Assembly: GCA_029239415.1 (NCBI GenBank)
Contig: JAQZAY010000226.1
Span: forward strand, 1 to 6,328
Length of the DNA stretch: 6,328 nucleotides
Reading direction: 5' to 3'
Source: Pseudomonas sp.
GTDB lineage: Bacteria > Pseudomonadota > Gammaproteobacteria > Pseudomonadales > Pseudomonadaceae
Part shown: positions 1 through 5,685 of the stretch, piece after piece
How positions within the stretch are numbered: position 1 is the first letter of the stretch
How the letters are laid out: the number at the start of each line of letters is the position of its first letter
Notes under the pieces: model-generated
What the model was told of the DNA's origin: nothing
The model's input: only the letters and a program-made list of their open reading frames with translations
The model's database searches: none
Position numbers and translations under genes: made by a program

Positions 1-1120
1 AGCAGCTCGACAGCTGCGGGCGCAGGGTGCCGGCGTTGAACAGGGTCGGGGTCGAGGCCATGTAGTCGAAGGACGACAACAGGTTGTAGAACTCGATCGC
101 GCGGGCTTCCTTGTCTTTCTCCTCCAGCGCCAGGCCCATGGCCACGCGCATGAAGAACACCTGCGGCAGCTCGAAGCGCACGCCATCCTTGTGGATGAAA
201 TAGCGATCGTACAGGGTCTGCAGGCCCAGGTAGGTGAACTGCTGGTCGCGCTCGTGGTTGATCGCCTGGCCCAGTTTCTCCAGGTCGAAGTCGGCCAGGG
301 CAGGGTTGAGCAGCTCGAACTCGATACCCTTGGCGATGTAGGCTGGCAGGGCCTTGGCGTACAGCTCGGCCATCTCGTGGTGGGTGGCGCTGTCGGCCAC
401 GCCCAGGAAGCCCAGGCCTTCGGCACGCAGGGTGTCCATCAGCAGGCGGGCGGTGACGAACGAGTAGTTCGGCTCGCGCTCGACCAGGGTACGCGCGGTC
501 ATCACCAGGGCGGTGTTGACGTCCTTGAGGGCGACGCCGTCGTACAGGTTCTTCAGGGTTTCACGCTGGATCAGCTCGCCATCGACCTCGGCCAGGCCTT
601 CGCAGGCTTCGCTGATGATGGTGTTCAGGCGCGCCATGTCCAGCGGCGCCAGGCTGCCGTCGGCCAGGGTGATGCGGATGCTCGGGTGCGGCTCGACCAC
701 CGAGCCTGCGTTGTTGCGGGTCGCACGCTCCTTGGCGCGCTGGTCGCGGTAGATCACGTAGTCGCGGGCGACTTTCTGCTCGCCGGCGCGCATCAGGGCC
801 AGTTCGACCTGGTCCTGGATTTCTTCGATGTGGATGGTGCCACCCGATGGCATGCGACGCTTGAAGGTCGCGGTGACCTGCTCGGTCAGGCGCGCGACGG
901 TGTCGTGGATGCGCGACGAGGCGGCGGCGGTGCCGCCCTCAACTGCGAGGAACGCCTTGGTGATGGCTACGGTGATCTTGTCGTCGGTGTAGGCGACGAC
1001 AGTGCCATTGCGCTTGATGACGCGCAGTTGGCCCGGAGCGGTCGCGGCCAGATCCTGGTTCGAATCGGAGGCCTGTTGCACCTTGGCCTGCGCGTTCTCG
1101 CGAGTTGTGTCGGTTTGCAT
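1..1120 (-). CDS. nrdA: Ribonucleoside-diphosphate reductase class Ia, large (alpha) subunit, N-terminal part
   Basis: This is the catalytic and allosteric subunit of aerobic ribonucleotide reductase, which works with NrdB to reduce ribonucleoside diphosphates in the cytoplasm. The visible 373 residues run from MQTDTTREN to a Cys at the window edge. A first ATP-cone spans about residues 31-125 (LRVIKRNGTVVAY, then RDYVIYRDQRAKER). A second, diverged cone spans about 145-235 (IRITLADGSL to FVTARLLMDTLRAEG). Tandem cones are known from P. aeruginosa NrdA, where the first binds dATP. The start of the barrel domain follows, ending in TPTLFNAGTLRPQLSSC; Cys373 corresponds to the first redox-active cysteine of the family (Cys225 in E. 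coli). About 590 residues lie outside the window if the length matches the roughly 960-residue Pseudomonas protein. The start at 1120 has GGAG (1131-1134) 10 nt upstream. An in-frame ATG at 1138 would add six residues but has a weaker ribosome site. Confidence 0.96.
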   Translation of the reverse strand, partial: MQTDTTRENAQAKVQQASDSNQDLAATAPGQLRVIKRNGTVVAYTDDKITVAITKAFLAVEGGTAAASSRIHDTVARLTEQVTATFKRRMPSGGTIHIEEIQDQVELALMRAGEQKVARDYVIYRDQRAKERATRNNAGSVVEPHPSIRITLADGSLAPLDMARLNTIISEACEGLAEVDGELIQRETLKNLYDGVALKDVNTALVMTARTLVEREPNYSFVTARLLMDTLRAEGLGFLGVADSATHHEMAELYAKALPAYIAKGIEFELLNPALADFDLEKLGQAINHERDQQFTYLGLQTLYDRYFIHKDGVRFELPQVFFMRVAMGLALEEKDKEARAIEFYNLLSSFDYMASTPTLFNAGTLRPQLSSC

Positions 1121-1154
1121 GGGGGTGTGTCTCCACATTCTCAATGTTTGTTCA

Positions 1155-1241
1155 GGCGCCTTGTGGGCGCCCCCGTTCTGTCACTCGTTCGACCACCCAT
1201 GTGGGGACGCGCGACAAACGCGCGCACATCCGCCTGGGCGG
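1155..1241 (-). other. Cluster of short GC-rich inverted repeats in the nrdA leader
   Basis: Within the predicted transcribed leader of nrdA are several small inverted repeats: GGCGCC at 1155-1160 and 1166-1171 with a 5-nt loop; CCAC/GTGG at 1193-1196 and 1201-1204; CGCGCG at 1208-1213 and 1219-1224 with a 5-nt loop; and CCGC/GCGG at 1230-1233 and 1238-1241. None is followed by a T tract on either strand, so they do not look like intrinsic terminators. They could fold in the leader RNA, but stems of 4-6 bp are expected by chance in GC-rich DNA. Confidence 0.35.
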
Positions 1242-1352
1242 GTGTATCGACTTCGGGACAGAACAGGGAAAAAAGGGCAATAACTTATCGTTCCCTGGCT
1301 GTCTCAGGGCTTGAGTTTGGTGCCGGACTTGTGCTTGCGAAATTCTGGCAAA

Positions 1353-1399
1353 CCCCAACATGTAGTGGTTTGCTGCGCTGGGGATACAAGATAATGCGG
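1353..1399 (-). promoter_or_regulatory. Tandem NrdR boxes controlling nrdA
   Basis: Two 16-bp imperfect palindromes resemble the NrdR box (about ACACWATATATWGTGT). Box 1 is CCCCAACATGTAGTGG (1353-1368) and box 2 is ATACAAGATAATGCGG (1384-1399). By eye each matches 11 of 16 positions, including the central AT and the flanking W-G core. Their centres are 31 bp apart, close to three helical turns, which is the usual spacing of NrdR box pairs. Box 2 covers the predicted -10 element and box 1 lies just past the predicted transcription start, a good geometry for repression. NrdR is an ATP/dATP-sensing repressor of ribonucleotide reductase genes; its gene is not in the window. Confidence 0.75.
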
Positions 1400-1416
1400 T
1401 CTGGGGACCTTTGCAA
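1381..1416 (-). promoter_or_regulatory. Predicted sigma70 promoter of nrdA
   Basis: Read on the minus strand, a -35 element TTGCAA (1411-1416) is separated by exactly 17 bp from a -10 element TATCTT (1388-1393). Each matches four of six consensus bases. Transcription would start near 1381 and give a leader of about 260 nt before the ATG at 1120. Support comes from context: an NrdR-like box overlaps the -10 and a DnaA box lies just upstream of the -35. The start point is inferred, not observed. Confidence 0.6.
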
Positions 1417-1426
1417 GGCGACCCGT

Positions 1427-1457
1427 TGTGGATAACTTGTGGGTAGTTTGTGAGTGA
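1427..1457. promoter_or_regulatory. DnaA box with two degenerate 11-bp-phased copies
   Basis: TGTGGATAA at 1427-1435 is the exact reverse complement of the classical DnaA box TTATCCACA. Two weaker copies follow at precise 11-bp steps: TGTGGGTAG at 1438-1446 (two differences) and TGTGAGTGA at 1449-1457 (three differences). All three are preceded by T, giving a phased TTGTG motif starting at 1426, 1437 and 1448. The perfect box lies at about -46 to -54 relative to the predicted nrdA start. DnaA is known to bind upstream of and control nrdAB in E. coli; the same role here is inference. Confidence 0.65.
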
Positions 1458-1567
1458 TTTGCGCCCCGCCTCTGTAGGCCTTGTCCCTAGCGCGTTGCAG
1501 CATATTTCTTCTTCCGAAGCCTTCCCGGACTTTTTTTCGGGCGCGCAAGGTATCACGAAATTTGCCT
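1458..1567. other. Middle of the nrdA / response-regulator intergenic region
   Basis: This stretch between the DnaA-box cluster and the predicted response-regulator promoter holds no supportable gene on either strand. It contains a run of seven T at 1531-1537 between CCCG (1524-1527) and CGGG (1538-1541). The T run sits in the loop of that 4-bp repeat, not after it, so this is not a standard terminator. It is locally more AT-rich than the coding DNA, as expected of a control region. Confidence 0.5.
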
Positions 1568-1595
1568 TTGTCGAGGCCGACGCGGGACGTAGTAT
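1568..1595 (+). promoter_or_regulatory. Possible promoter of the response-regulator/kinase operon
   Basis: TTGTCG (1568-1573) and TAGTAT (1590-1595), 16 bp apart, each match four of six sigma70 consensus bases. A start near 1602 would give a leader of about 58 nt to the GTG at 1660. The match is moderate, there is no flanking operator that I recognise, and other arrangements are possible. Confidence 0.4.
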
Positions 1596-1647
1596 CCGAA
1601 CCCGGGTGCCTTCGTAAAAGGCATGCCCCATGCACACAACAACTCAC

Positions 1648-1652
1648 AGGAG
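1648..1652 (+). promoter_or_regulatory. Ribosome binding site that fixes the response-regulator start
   Basis: AGGAG lies 7 nt upstream of an in-frame GTG at 1660. The alternative ATG at 1630 has no comparable site, and its extra ten residues (MHTTTHRRWS) precede a point where response regulators normally begin. The GTG start is therefore preferred. Confidence 0.7.
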
Positions 1653-1659
1653 ATGGTCG

Positions 1660-2385
1660 GTGGAGCAGCCTGGCAACCACATATTGATCGTCGAGGACGA
1701 CCAGCGCCTGGCCGAGCTCACGGCCGAGTACCTGCAGGCCAACGGCTTCGAGGTGGCGGTGGAGGGCGATGGCGCCCGCGCGGCCCGGCGCATCATCGAC
1801 AGCCAGCCGGACTTGGTGATCCTCGACCTGATGTTGCCGGGCGAAGACGGCCTGAGCATCTGCCGCAAAGTGCGTGGCCAGTACCCTGGACCCATCCTGA
1901 TGCTCACTGCCCGCACCGACGACCTGGACCAGGTGCAGGGCCTGGACCTGGGCGCCGACGACTATGTGTGCAAGCCTGTGCGCCCGCGCCTGCTGCTGGC
2001 GCGTATCCAGGCCCTGCTGCGACGCAGCGAGACGCCGGAGGGCAAGCGCCAGCAGCTGCAGTTTGGCGCGCTGCGCATCGACAATGGCCTGCGCGAGGCC
2101 TGGCTGCACGGGCAGGGCATCGAGCTGACCAGCGCCGAATTCGACCTGCTGTGGCTACTGGCGATCAACGCCGGGCGGGTGCTGTCGCGCGAGCAGATCT
2201 TCAATGCCCTGCGCGGCGTCGGCTATGACGGCCAGGACCGCTCCATCGATGTGCGCATCTCGCGTATCCGCCCCAGGATCGGCGACGACCCGGTCCATCC
2301 GCGCCTGATCAAGACCCTTCGCGGCAAGGGCTACCTGTTTGTCGCCAACGCGGCCGGTACGCCGGAGGACATGCCGCGCCCATGA
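1660..2385 (+). CDS. rstA: OmpR-family response regulator, RstA-like
   Basis: This is the DNA-binding half of a two-component system. Residues are numbered from the GTG start (241 aa). The receiver spans about residues 7-118. Acidic pocket residues are E12, D13 and D14, the phosphoacceptor is Asp56 in LDLMLPGEDG, Thr83 lies in LMLTAR, and the conserved lysine is Lys105 in CKPV. A winged-helix OmpR/PhoB effector domain follows at about 137-232, with TSAEFDLLWLLAINAG, the LRGVGYDGQDRSIDVRISRIR recognition region (interrupted here only by my wording) and TLRGKGYLFV. The LRGV-YDG-DRS-DV-ISR pattern is close to E. coli RstA, more than to PhoP or OmpR. Length is normal for the family. The gene is first in an operon: its TGA overlaps the kinase ATG (ATGA, 2382-2385), which implies coupled translation. 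Cognate targets cannot be deduced. The annotated start could instead be the ATG at 1630. Confidence 0.9.
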   Translation: MEQPGNHILIVEDDQRLAELTAEYLQANGFEVAVEGDGARAARRIIDSQPDLVILDLMLPGEDGLSICRKVRGQYPGPILMLTARTDDLDQVQGLDLGADDYVCKPVRPRLLLARIQALLRRSETPEGKRQQLQFGALRIDNGLREAWLHGQGIELTSAEFDLLWLLAINAGRVLSREQIFNALRGVGYDGQDRSIDVRISRIRPRIGDDPVHPRLIKTLRGKGYLFVANAAGTPEDMPRP

Positions 2386-3989
2386 ACTCGATCTTCCTGC
2401 GCATCTACGGTGGCATGCTGGGCGTACTGGTGCTGGTGGCCGTGCTCGGCGTGCTGAGCCTGCATCTGGTCAACGAAGTGCGCGCCGGCCAGCACCGCGA
2501 GCGCCTGGCCCAGGGCACGTTCAGCCTGATGGCCGACAACCTGGCCTTGCAGAACGAGGTGGAGCGCAAGCGTTCGCTGGTGATCTGGGAGCGCCTGATG
2601 GGCATCCCCCTTGACCTGCAGACACTGTCGGCGACGCCCCTGGATGCCAGCCAGCGGGCGCGCCTGGCGCGGGGGCTGGTGGTGGTGCAGGAGATCGGCC
2701 CGCACGCGGCGCGGGTGCTGCGCCAGGTCGCGCAGCAGGACGTGCTTCTGGTGGGGGAGGTGCAGCAGGTCAGCGAGCAGTTGGCCCGTGCCACCCTTTA
2801 CCTGCTGGCCGATGAGCTGGTGCGCTATCCGGTCACGGAGCAGCGCCAGCGGCTGCTCGAGCTCAAGCAGAGCAAGGGCTTCGGCTTCGAGCTGGCCCTG
2901 CAGCGGCTCGAGCGCGCCGGTCTCGACGATGACCAGCGACGCCGGGTCGAGGAGGGTGACACGGTGATGGCCCTGGGCAAGGACGGCGATTCGGTCCGGG
3001 TATTCTCCGGGCTTTCCGGTTCCCCCTGGGTGCTGGAGATCGGCCCGCTGTACCAGATGAACCTCTATCCACCGCAGTTGCTGATCCTGATCACCTGCCT
3101 CGGGCTGTGCCTGATCGGGCTGGTGGTCTACCTGCTGGTGCGCCAGCTCGAGCGACGCCTGTCGGGCCTCGAAGTGGCCGCCACGCGGATCGCCCAGGGC
3201 AGCCTGGACACGCGAGTGCCGGCCGATGACGCCGATTCGGTGGGGCGCCTGGCCGCGGCCTTCAACGGCATGGCCGAGCACCTGCAGCGTTCATTGGGCA
3301 TGCAGCGCGAACTGGTGCGGGCGGTGTCCCATGAACTGCGCACGCCGGTGGCGCGCCTGCGCTTCGGCCTGGAGATGATCGAGACCGCCAGCACGGAGCA
3401 GGCCCGGGGGAAATACCTGGCCGGCATGGACAGCGACATCCAGGACCTGGACAGGCTGGTCGACGAGATGCTCACCTATGCCCGCCTGGAGCAAGGCGCC
3501 CCGGCGCTGTCGTTCCAGGCAATGGACCTGGACGCCCTGTTCGAGCGGGTGATCGCCGAACTGGCGCCCCTGCGCGCCGGGGTGACGGTCAGCCGCGGCG
3601 CCTGTCATGCGCCTGAGGGGCAGGGTGCCTGGGTCGAGGCCGAGCCGCGCTACCTGCACCGGGCAGTGCAGAACCTGGTGAGCAACGCAATGCGCCATGC
3701 CGAGTCCCGGGTCAGCCTCAGCTATCACTTGGGGCAACAGCAATACCGCATCGATGTGGAAGATGATGGCCCTGGAGTGCCCGAGCACGCCTGGGACCGG
3801 ATCTTCACACCCTTCACTCGTCTCGATGACAGTCGCACCCGCGCCTCTGGCGGGCATGGGCTGGGCTTGTCGATCGTGCGGCGGATCATCTACTGGCACG
3901 CCGGCCGCGCGCTGGTCGGGCGCAGCGAGCAGTTGGGCGGCGCCTGCTTCAGCCTGAGCTGGCCGCGTTCGCCAGACCCTAGACGCTGA
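2382..3989 (+). CDS. rstB: Sensor histidine kinase, RstB-like, inner membrane
   Basis: This is the membrane partner of the preceding regulator, 535 aa. A first membrane helix lies at about residues 8-30 and a second at 232-254. The periplasmic sensor region between them is about 200 residues. A HAMP linker follows (about 255-308), then HisKA with the phosphorylated His317 in AVSHELRTPVARLRF. The HATPase domain spans about 420-528, with N box NLVSNAMRHA (N431, N435), G1 box DDGPGV (461-466), F box FTPF (475-478) and G2 box GHGLGL (491-496). All catalytic boxes are intact. The DRLVDEMLTYARLE segment and the C-terminal SEQLGGACFSLSWP closely resemble E. coli RstB, whose sensor region is only about half as long. 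The ribosome site GGAGG (2364-2368) is 13 nt from the ATG, so expression probably relies on coupling to the upstream gene. The 3' end overlaps the opposing pcpS. Confidence 0.93.
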   Translation: MNSIFLRIYGGMLGVLVLVAVLGVLSLHLVNEVRAGQHRERLAQGTFSLMADNLALQNEVERKRSLVIWERLMGIPLDLQTLSATPLDASQRARLARGLVVVQEIGPHAARVLRQVAQQDVLLVGEVQQVSEQLARATLYLLADELVRYPVTEQRQRLLELKQSKGFGFELALQRLERAGLDDDQRRRVEEGDTVMALGKDGDSVRVFSGLSGSPWVLEIGPLYQMNLYPPQLLILITCLGLCLIGLVVYLLVRQLERRLSGLEVAATRIAQGSLDTRVPADDADSVGRLAAAFNGMAEHLQRSLGMQRELVRAVSHELRTPVARLRFGLEMIETASTEQARGKYLAGMDSDIQDLDRLVDEMLTYARLEQGAPALSFQAMDLDALFERVIAELAPLRAGVTVSRGACHAPEGQGAWVEAEPRYLHRAVQNLVSNAMRHAESRVSLSYHLGQQQYRIDVEDDGPGVPEHAWDRIFTPFTRLDDSRTRASGGHGLGLSIVRRIIYWHAGRALVGRSEQLGGACFSLSWPRSPDPRR

Positions 3990-4689
3990 CCAGGCTCAGC
4001 AGCTGGTCGCCCTGCACGCTGAACTGGCCCTCGACCTCCTGGCCGTGACGCCATTCTGGCGACAGGTCGGTGAGCAGGCGCAGGCGGGCATGGCCGTCGA
4101 GGGACCATTCCAGCACCTCGGCGTGCTCGAAATAGAAGCGCTGGCGGGTCAGCGGATAAAGCGTCTTGAACAGGCTCTCCTTGAGCGAGAACGTCAGCGT
4201 CACGGTCAGGCCCAGGCGCTCGGGCGACAGGCGTTGCAGTTCAGCCTCGGTGAGGATCTCGCTGGCCAGGCGCCCGGCACGTTCATCGTTGATCAGTGTT
4301 TCCTGGTCCAGCCCGATCCCCCTGCAAGCGTCCCCGGCGGCCACCACCGCTGCGGCCCAGCCCTTGCCGTGGGTGATCGAGCCGTGGATGCCCGGCGGCC
4401 AGATGGGCGCGCGGTCCTCGTGGGTGCCTGGCACATAGTCGCGTCCGTCCAGGCGCAGCAGCGCCGCCCGCGCGCAGACCCGCCCCGCCAGGTACTCGGC
4501 CTGGCGCTTGGCCACGGAGCGTTGCAGGCTGGTGGTCTGCTCGACCTGTGCGCGCTGGAAGTCATCGGCGCCGAGGCGCTTGGCGTCGAAGCCGCAGCTG
4601 ACCAGGATCGCGCCTGGCAATGGCTGTGGCAGGGGCCAGTGGTGCTGGAGAGGGTCGCAGCAGGAGGGGAGTCTGTTCATGGCGGCCAT
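3979..4689 (-). CDS. pcpS: 4'-phosphopantetheinyl transferase, Sfp/EntD/PcpS type
   Basis: The enzyme moves the 4'-phosphopantetheine arm of CoA to a conserved serine on acyl and peptidyl carrier proteins, activating fatty acid and non-ribosomal peptide synthesis in the cytoplasm. In its 236 residues are the family motifs: GSITHGKGW (103-111), GIGLDQE (124-130) with Mg2+ ligands Asp128 and probably Glu130, and FSLKESLFKTLYP (167-179) with Glu171, Lys170 and Lys175. Length and the N-terminal half fit the EntD/PcpS subgroup. In P. aeruginosa PcpS is the only such transferase and serves both primary and secondary metabolism, and the P. putida homologue is reported to be similarly broad; essentiality here is inferred. 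The ATG at 4689 has an AGGGGAGG site (4703-4710) 13 nt upstream; an internal ATG at 4680 lacks one. The hydrolase gene ends 66 bp upstream on the same strand, so co-transcription is possible. Confidence 0.93.
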   Translation of the reverse strand: MAAMNRLPSCCDPLQHHWPLPQPLPGAILVSCGFDAKRLGADDFQRAQVEQTTSLQRSVAKRQAEYLAGRVCARAALLRLDGRDYVPGTHEDRAPIWPPGIHGSITHGKGWAAAVVAAGDACRGIGLDQETLINDERAGRLASEILTEAELQRLSPERLGLTVTLTFSLKESLFKTLYPLTRQRFYFEHAEVLEWSLDGHARLRLLTDLSPEWRHGQEVEGQFSVQGDQLLSLVSV

Positions 4690-4755
4690 TGTGCCAGAAA
4701 CGCCTCCCCTGGATTCAATGCCGCAATGCCGTCCGCCCCCTGTGAGAGAGGCTGA

Positions 4756-5556
4756 TCAGTCGAACAGTTTCTTGAGAAACGCCTGCATGTCCGCCCATGA
4801 GCTTTCATCCGCCGTCTTGCTATAGGCGATGTCCGGCCCGCCGCGGCTGTCATGCCCGGCATGCCCCAGGCGGTCCGCGTCAGGGTTGCTGAACCCATGC
4901 TTGGCCCCCGGGATGCTGACGAATTCGAAGCTCGCCCCCGCGGAGTCCATCTCCTTCTTGAACGCCACGACCTGTTGCTCGGTGACCATGCTGTCGGCCG
5001 CGCCGTGCTCGACCAGTACCTTGGCCTTGACGCTGCCAGGCGTTGCCGGGGTCTGGGTCACCAGCGCGCCGTGGAAACTGACCACCCCGGCCAGGGATTC
5101 GCCGCGGCGGGCGGCATCGAGCACGACCTTGCCGCCGAAGCAGTAGCCGATCGCAGCCAGCTTGTCGGCATCGGTGCGTGGCTGGATCCTGAGCAGATCG
5201 AGCCCCGCGTTGAAGCGCTTGGCGGCCGCTCCGGGATCCTTCAGCGCGGCGCTGCTGAAAGCCTTGGCGTCCTGCGGGTGCTCGGTGTGCTTGCCGTCGC
5301 CATACATGTCGATGGCCAGGGCGCTGTAGCCGAGCGCGGCAAGGTCGCGGGCGCGGCGCTTGGCGTAGTCGTTGAGCCCCCACCATTCATGCACCACGAC
5401 GATGCCAGGGCGTTTGCCTTCGAGCGCGTCGTCATAGGCGTAGTAGCCGATCAGCCGTTGGCCATCGGCATCCTGATAGGGGATCTCGCGGGTCTGCACC
5501 GCCGCTTGGGCGAGTGCGGCGCTGCACAGCAGGGCCAGGGCAAGCATGGAACGCAT
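4756..5556 (-). CDS. Exported dienelactone hydrolase-family protein
   Basis: This is an alpha/beta-hydrolase of the dienelactone hydrolase family, 266 aa. A typical Sec signal peptide is present (MRSMLALALLCSAALAQA, cleavage most likely after Ala18), so it should act in the periplasm. A cysteine at 11 is not in a proper lipobox. The mature part has HEWWG (56-60, with Glu57 at the position of the conserved active-site Glu), GYCFGG (137-142) with nucleophile Cys139, Asp188 in GAADSMV and His220 in AKHGF, giving an intact Cys-Asp-His triad. The GYCFGG nucleophile elbow is characteristic of the family. The substrate is unknown: there are no chlorocatechol-pathway genes nearby, so a role in aromatic degradation should not be assumed. 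AAGGAG (5563-5568) lies 6 nt before the ATG at 5556. The gene is divergent from oprH, and a four-copy GTTCAG array begins 32 bp upstream of its start codon. Confidence 0.9.
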   Translation of the reverse strand: MRSMLALALLCSAALAQAAVQTREIPYQDADGQRLIGYYAYDDALEGKRPGIVVVHEWWGLNDYAKRRARDLAALGYSALAIDMYGDGKHTEHPQDAKAFSSAALKDPGAAAKRFNAGLDLLRIQPRTDADKLAAIGYCFGGKVVLDAARRGESLAGVVSFHGALVTQTPATPGSVKAKVLVEHGAADSMVTEQQVVAFKKEMDSAGASFEFVSIPGAKHGFSNPDADRLGHAGHDSRGGPDIAYSKTADESSWADMQAFLKKLFD

Positions 5557-5587
5557 GGAAGGCTCCTTGATTCGGGTCGAGGCGGTT

Positions 5588-5626
5588 GTTCAGCCGAGGT
5601 TCAGCCAGGGTTCAGCAGCGGTTCAG
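5588..5626 (+). promoter_or_regulatory. Four-copy PhoP box array upstream of oprH
   Basis: GTTCAG occurs exactly four times, at 5588-5593, 5599-5604, 5610-5615 and 5621-5626, always with 5-bp spacers, a perfect 11-bp period. Hexamer direct repeats with a 5-bp spacer are the form of PhoP/OmpR-family operators; the enteric PhoP box is (T/G)GTTTA-N5-(T/G)GTTTA. In Pseudomonas oprH is a known PhoP target induced by low Mg2+. The last repeat ends 11 bp before the predicted oprH -10 and so replaces a normal -35, the usual arrangement for PhoP activation. The array has room for two PhoP dimers. Confidence 0.82.
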
Positions 5627-5637
5627 GACTCGCTGCT

Positions 5638-5643
5638 TACTCT
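5638..5643 (+). promoter_or_regulatory. Predicted -10 element of the oprH promoter
   Basis: TACTCT keeps the three most important -10 positions (T, A and final T) and lies 11 bp after the last GTTCAG repeat. There is no -35 consensus at the right distance, which fits an activator-dependent promoter. Transcription would begin near 5650, giving a leader of about 36 nt. Confidence 0.5.
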
Positions 5644-5685
5644 AGCTTCCACAGTCAACCCCCGCATCCAACCGGAGCAAATACC

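Noticed and set aside
1173..1182. CCGTTCTGTC as an AlgR site (AlgR controls nrdA in P. aeruginosa)
   Set aside because: It differs from the CCGTTCGTC-type consensus by an inserted base and lies well inside the predicted leader; too weak to claim.
191..1435. Long plus-strand open frame (414 codons) opposite nrdA
   Set aside because: Its composition is typical of an antisense shadow of GC-rich coding DNA, and nrdA on the other strand has clear domains and motifs. It also runs through the nrdA control region.
1524..1541. Possible terminator (CCCG, seven T, CGGG)
   Set aside because: The T run is inside the loop of a 4-bp stem and not downstream of it, and no gene ends here.
1285..2109. Minus-strand open frame covering the intergenic region and the response-regulator gene
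   Set aside because: It lies antisense to a clear response regulator and crosses the promoter region; no motif or conserved start is visible.
2331..3281. Minus-strand open frame of 316 codons opposite the kinase
   Set aside because: It is a His/Gln-rich shadow frame with no recognisable domain, while the kinase on the plus strand is intact.
3988..4008. Inverted repeat GACCAG / CTGGTC with a 9-nt loop at the kinase-pcpS junction, as a bidirectional terminator
   Set aside because: The stem is only 6 bp, there is no T tract on either side, and most of it lies within pcpS coding sequence.
4852..5685. Upstream extension of the oprH reading frame
   Set aside because: It is antisense to the hydrolase gene; the oprH start at 5686 has a signal peptide and a well-placed ribosome site.
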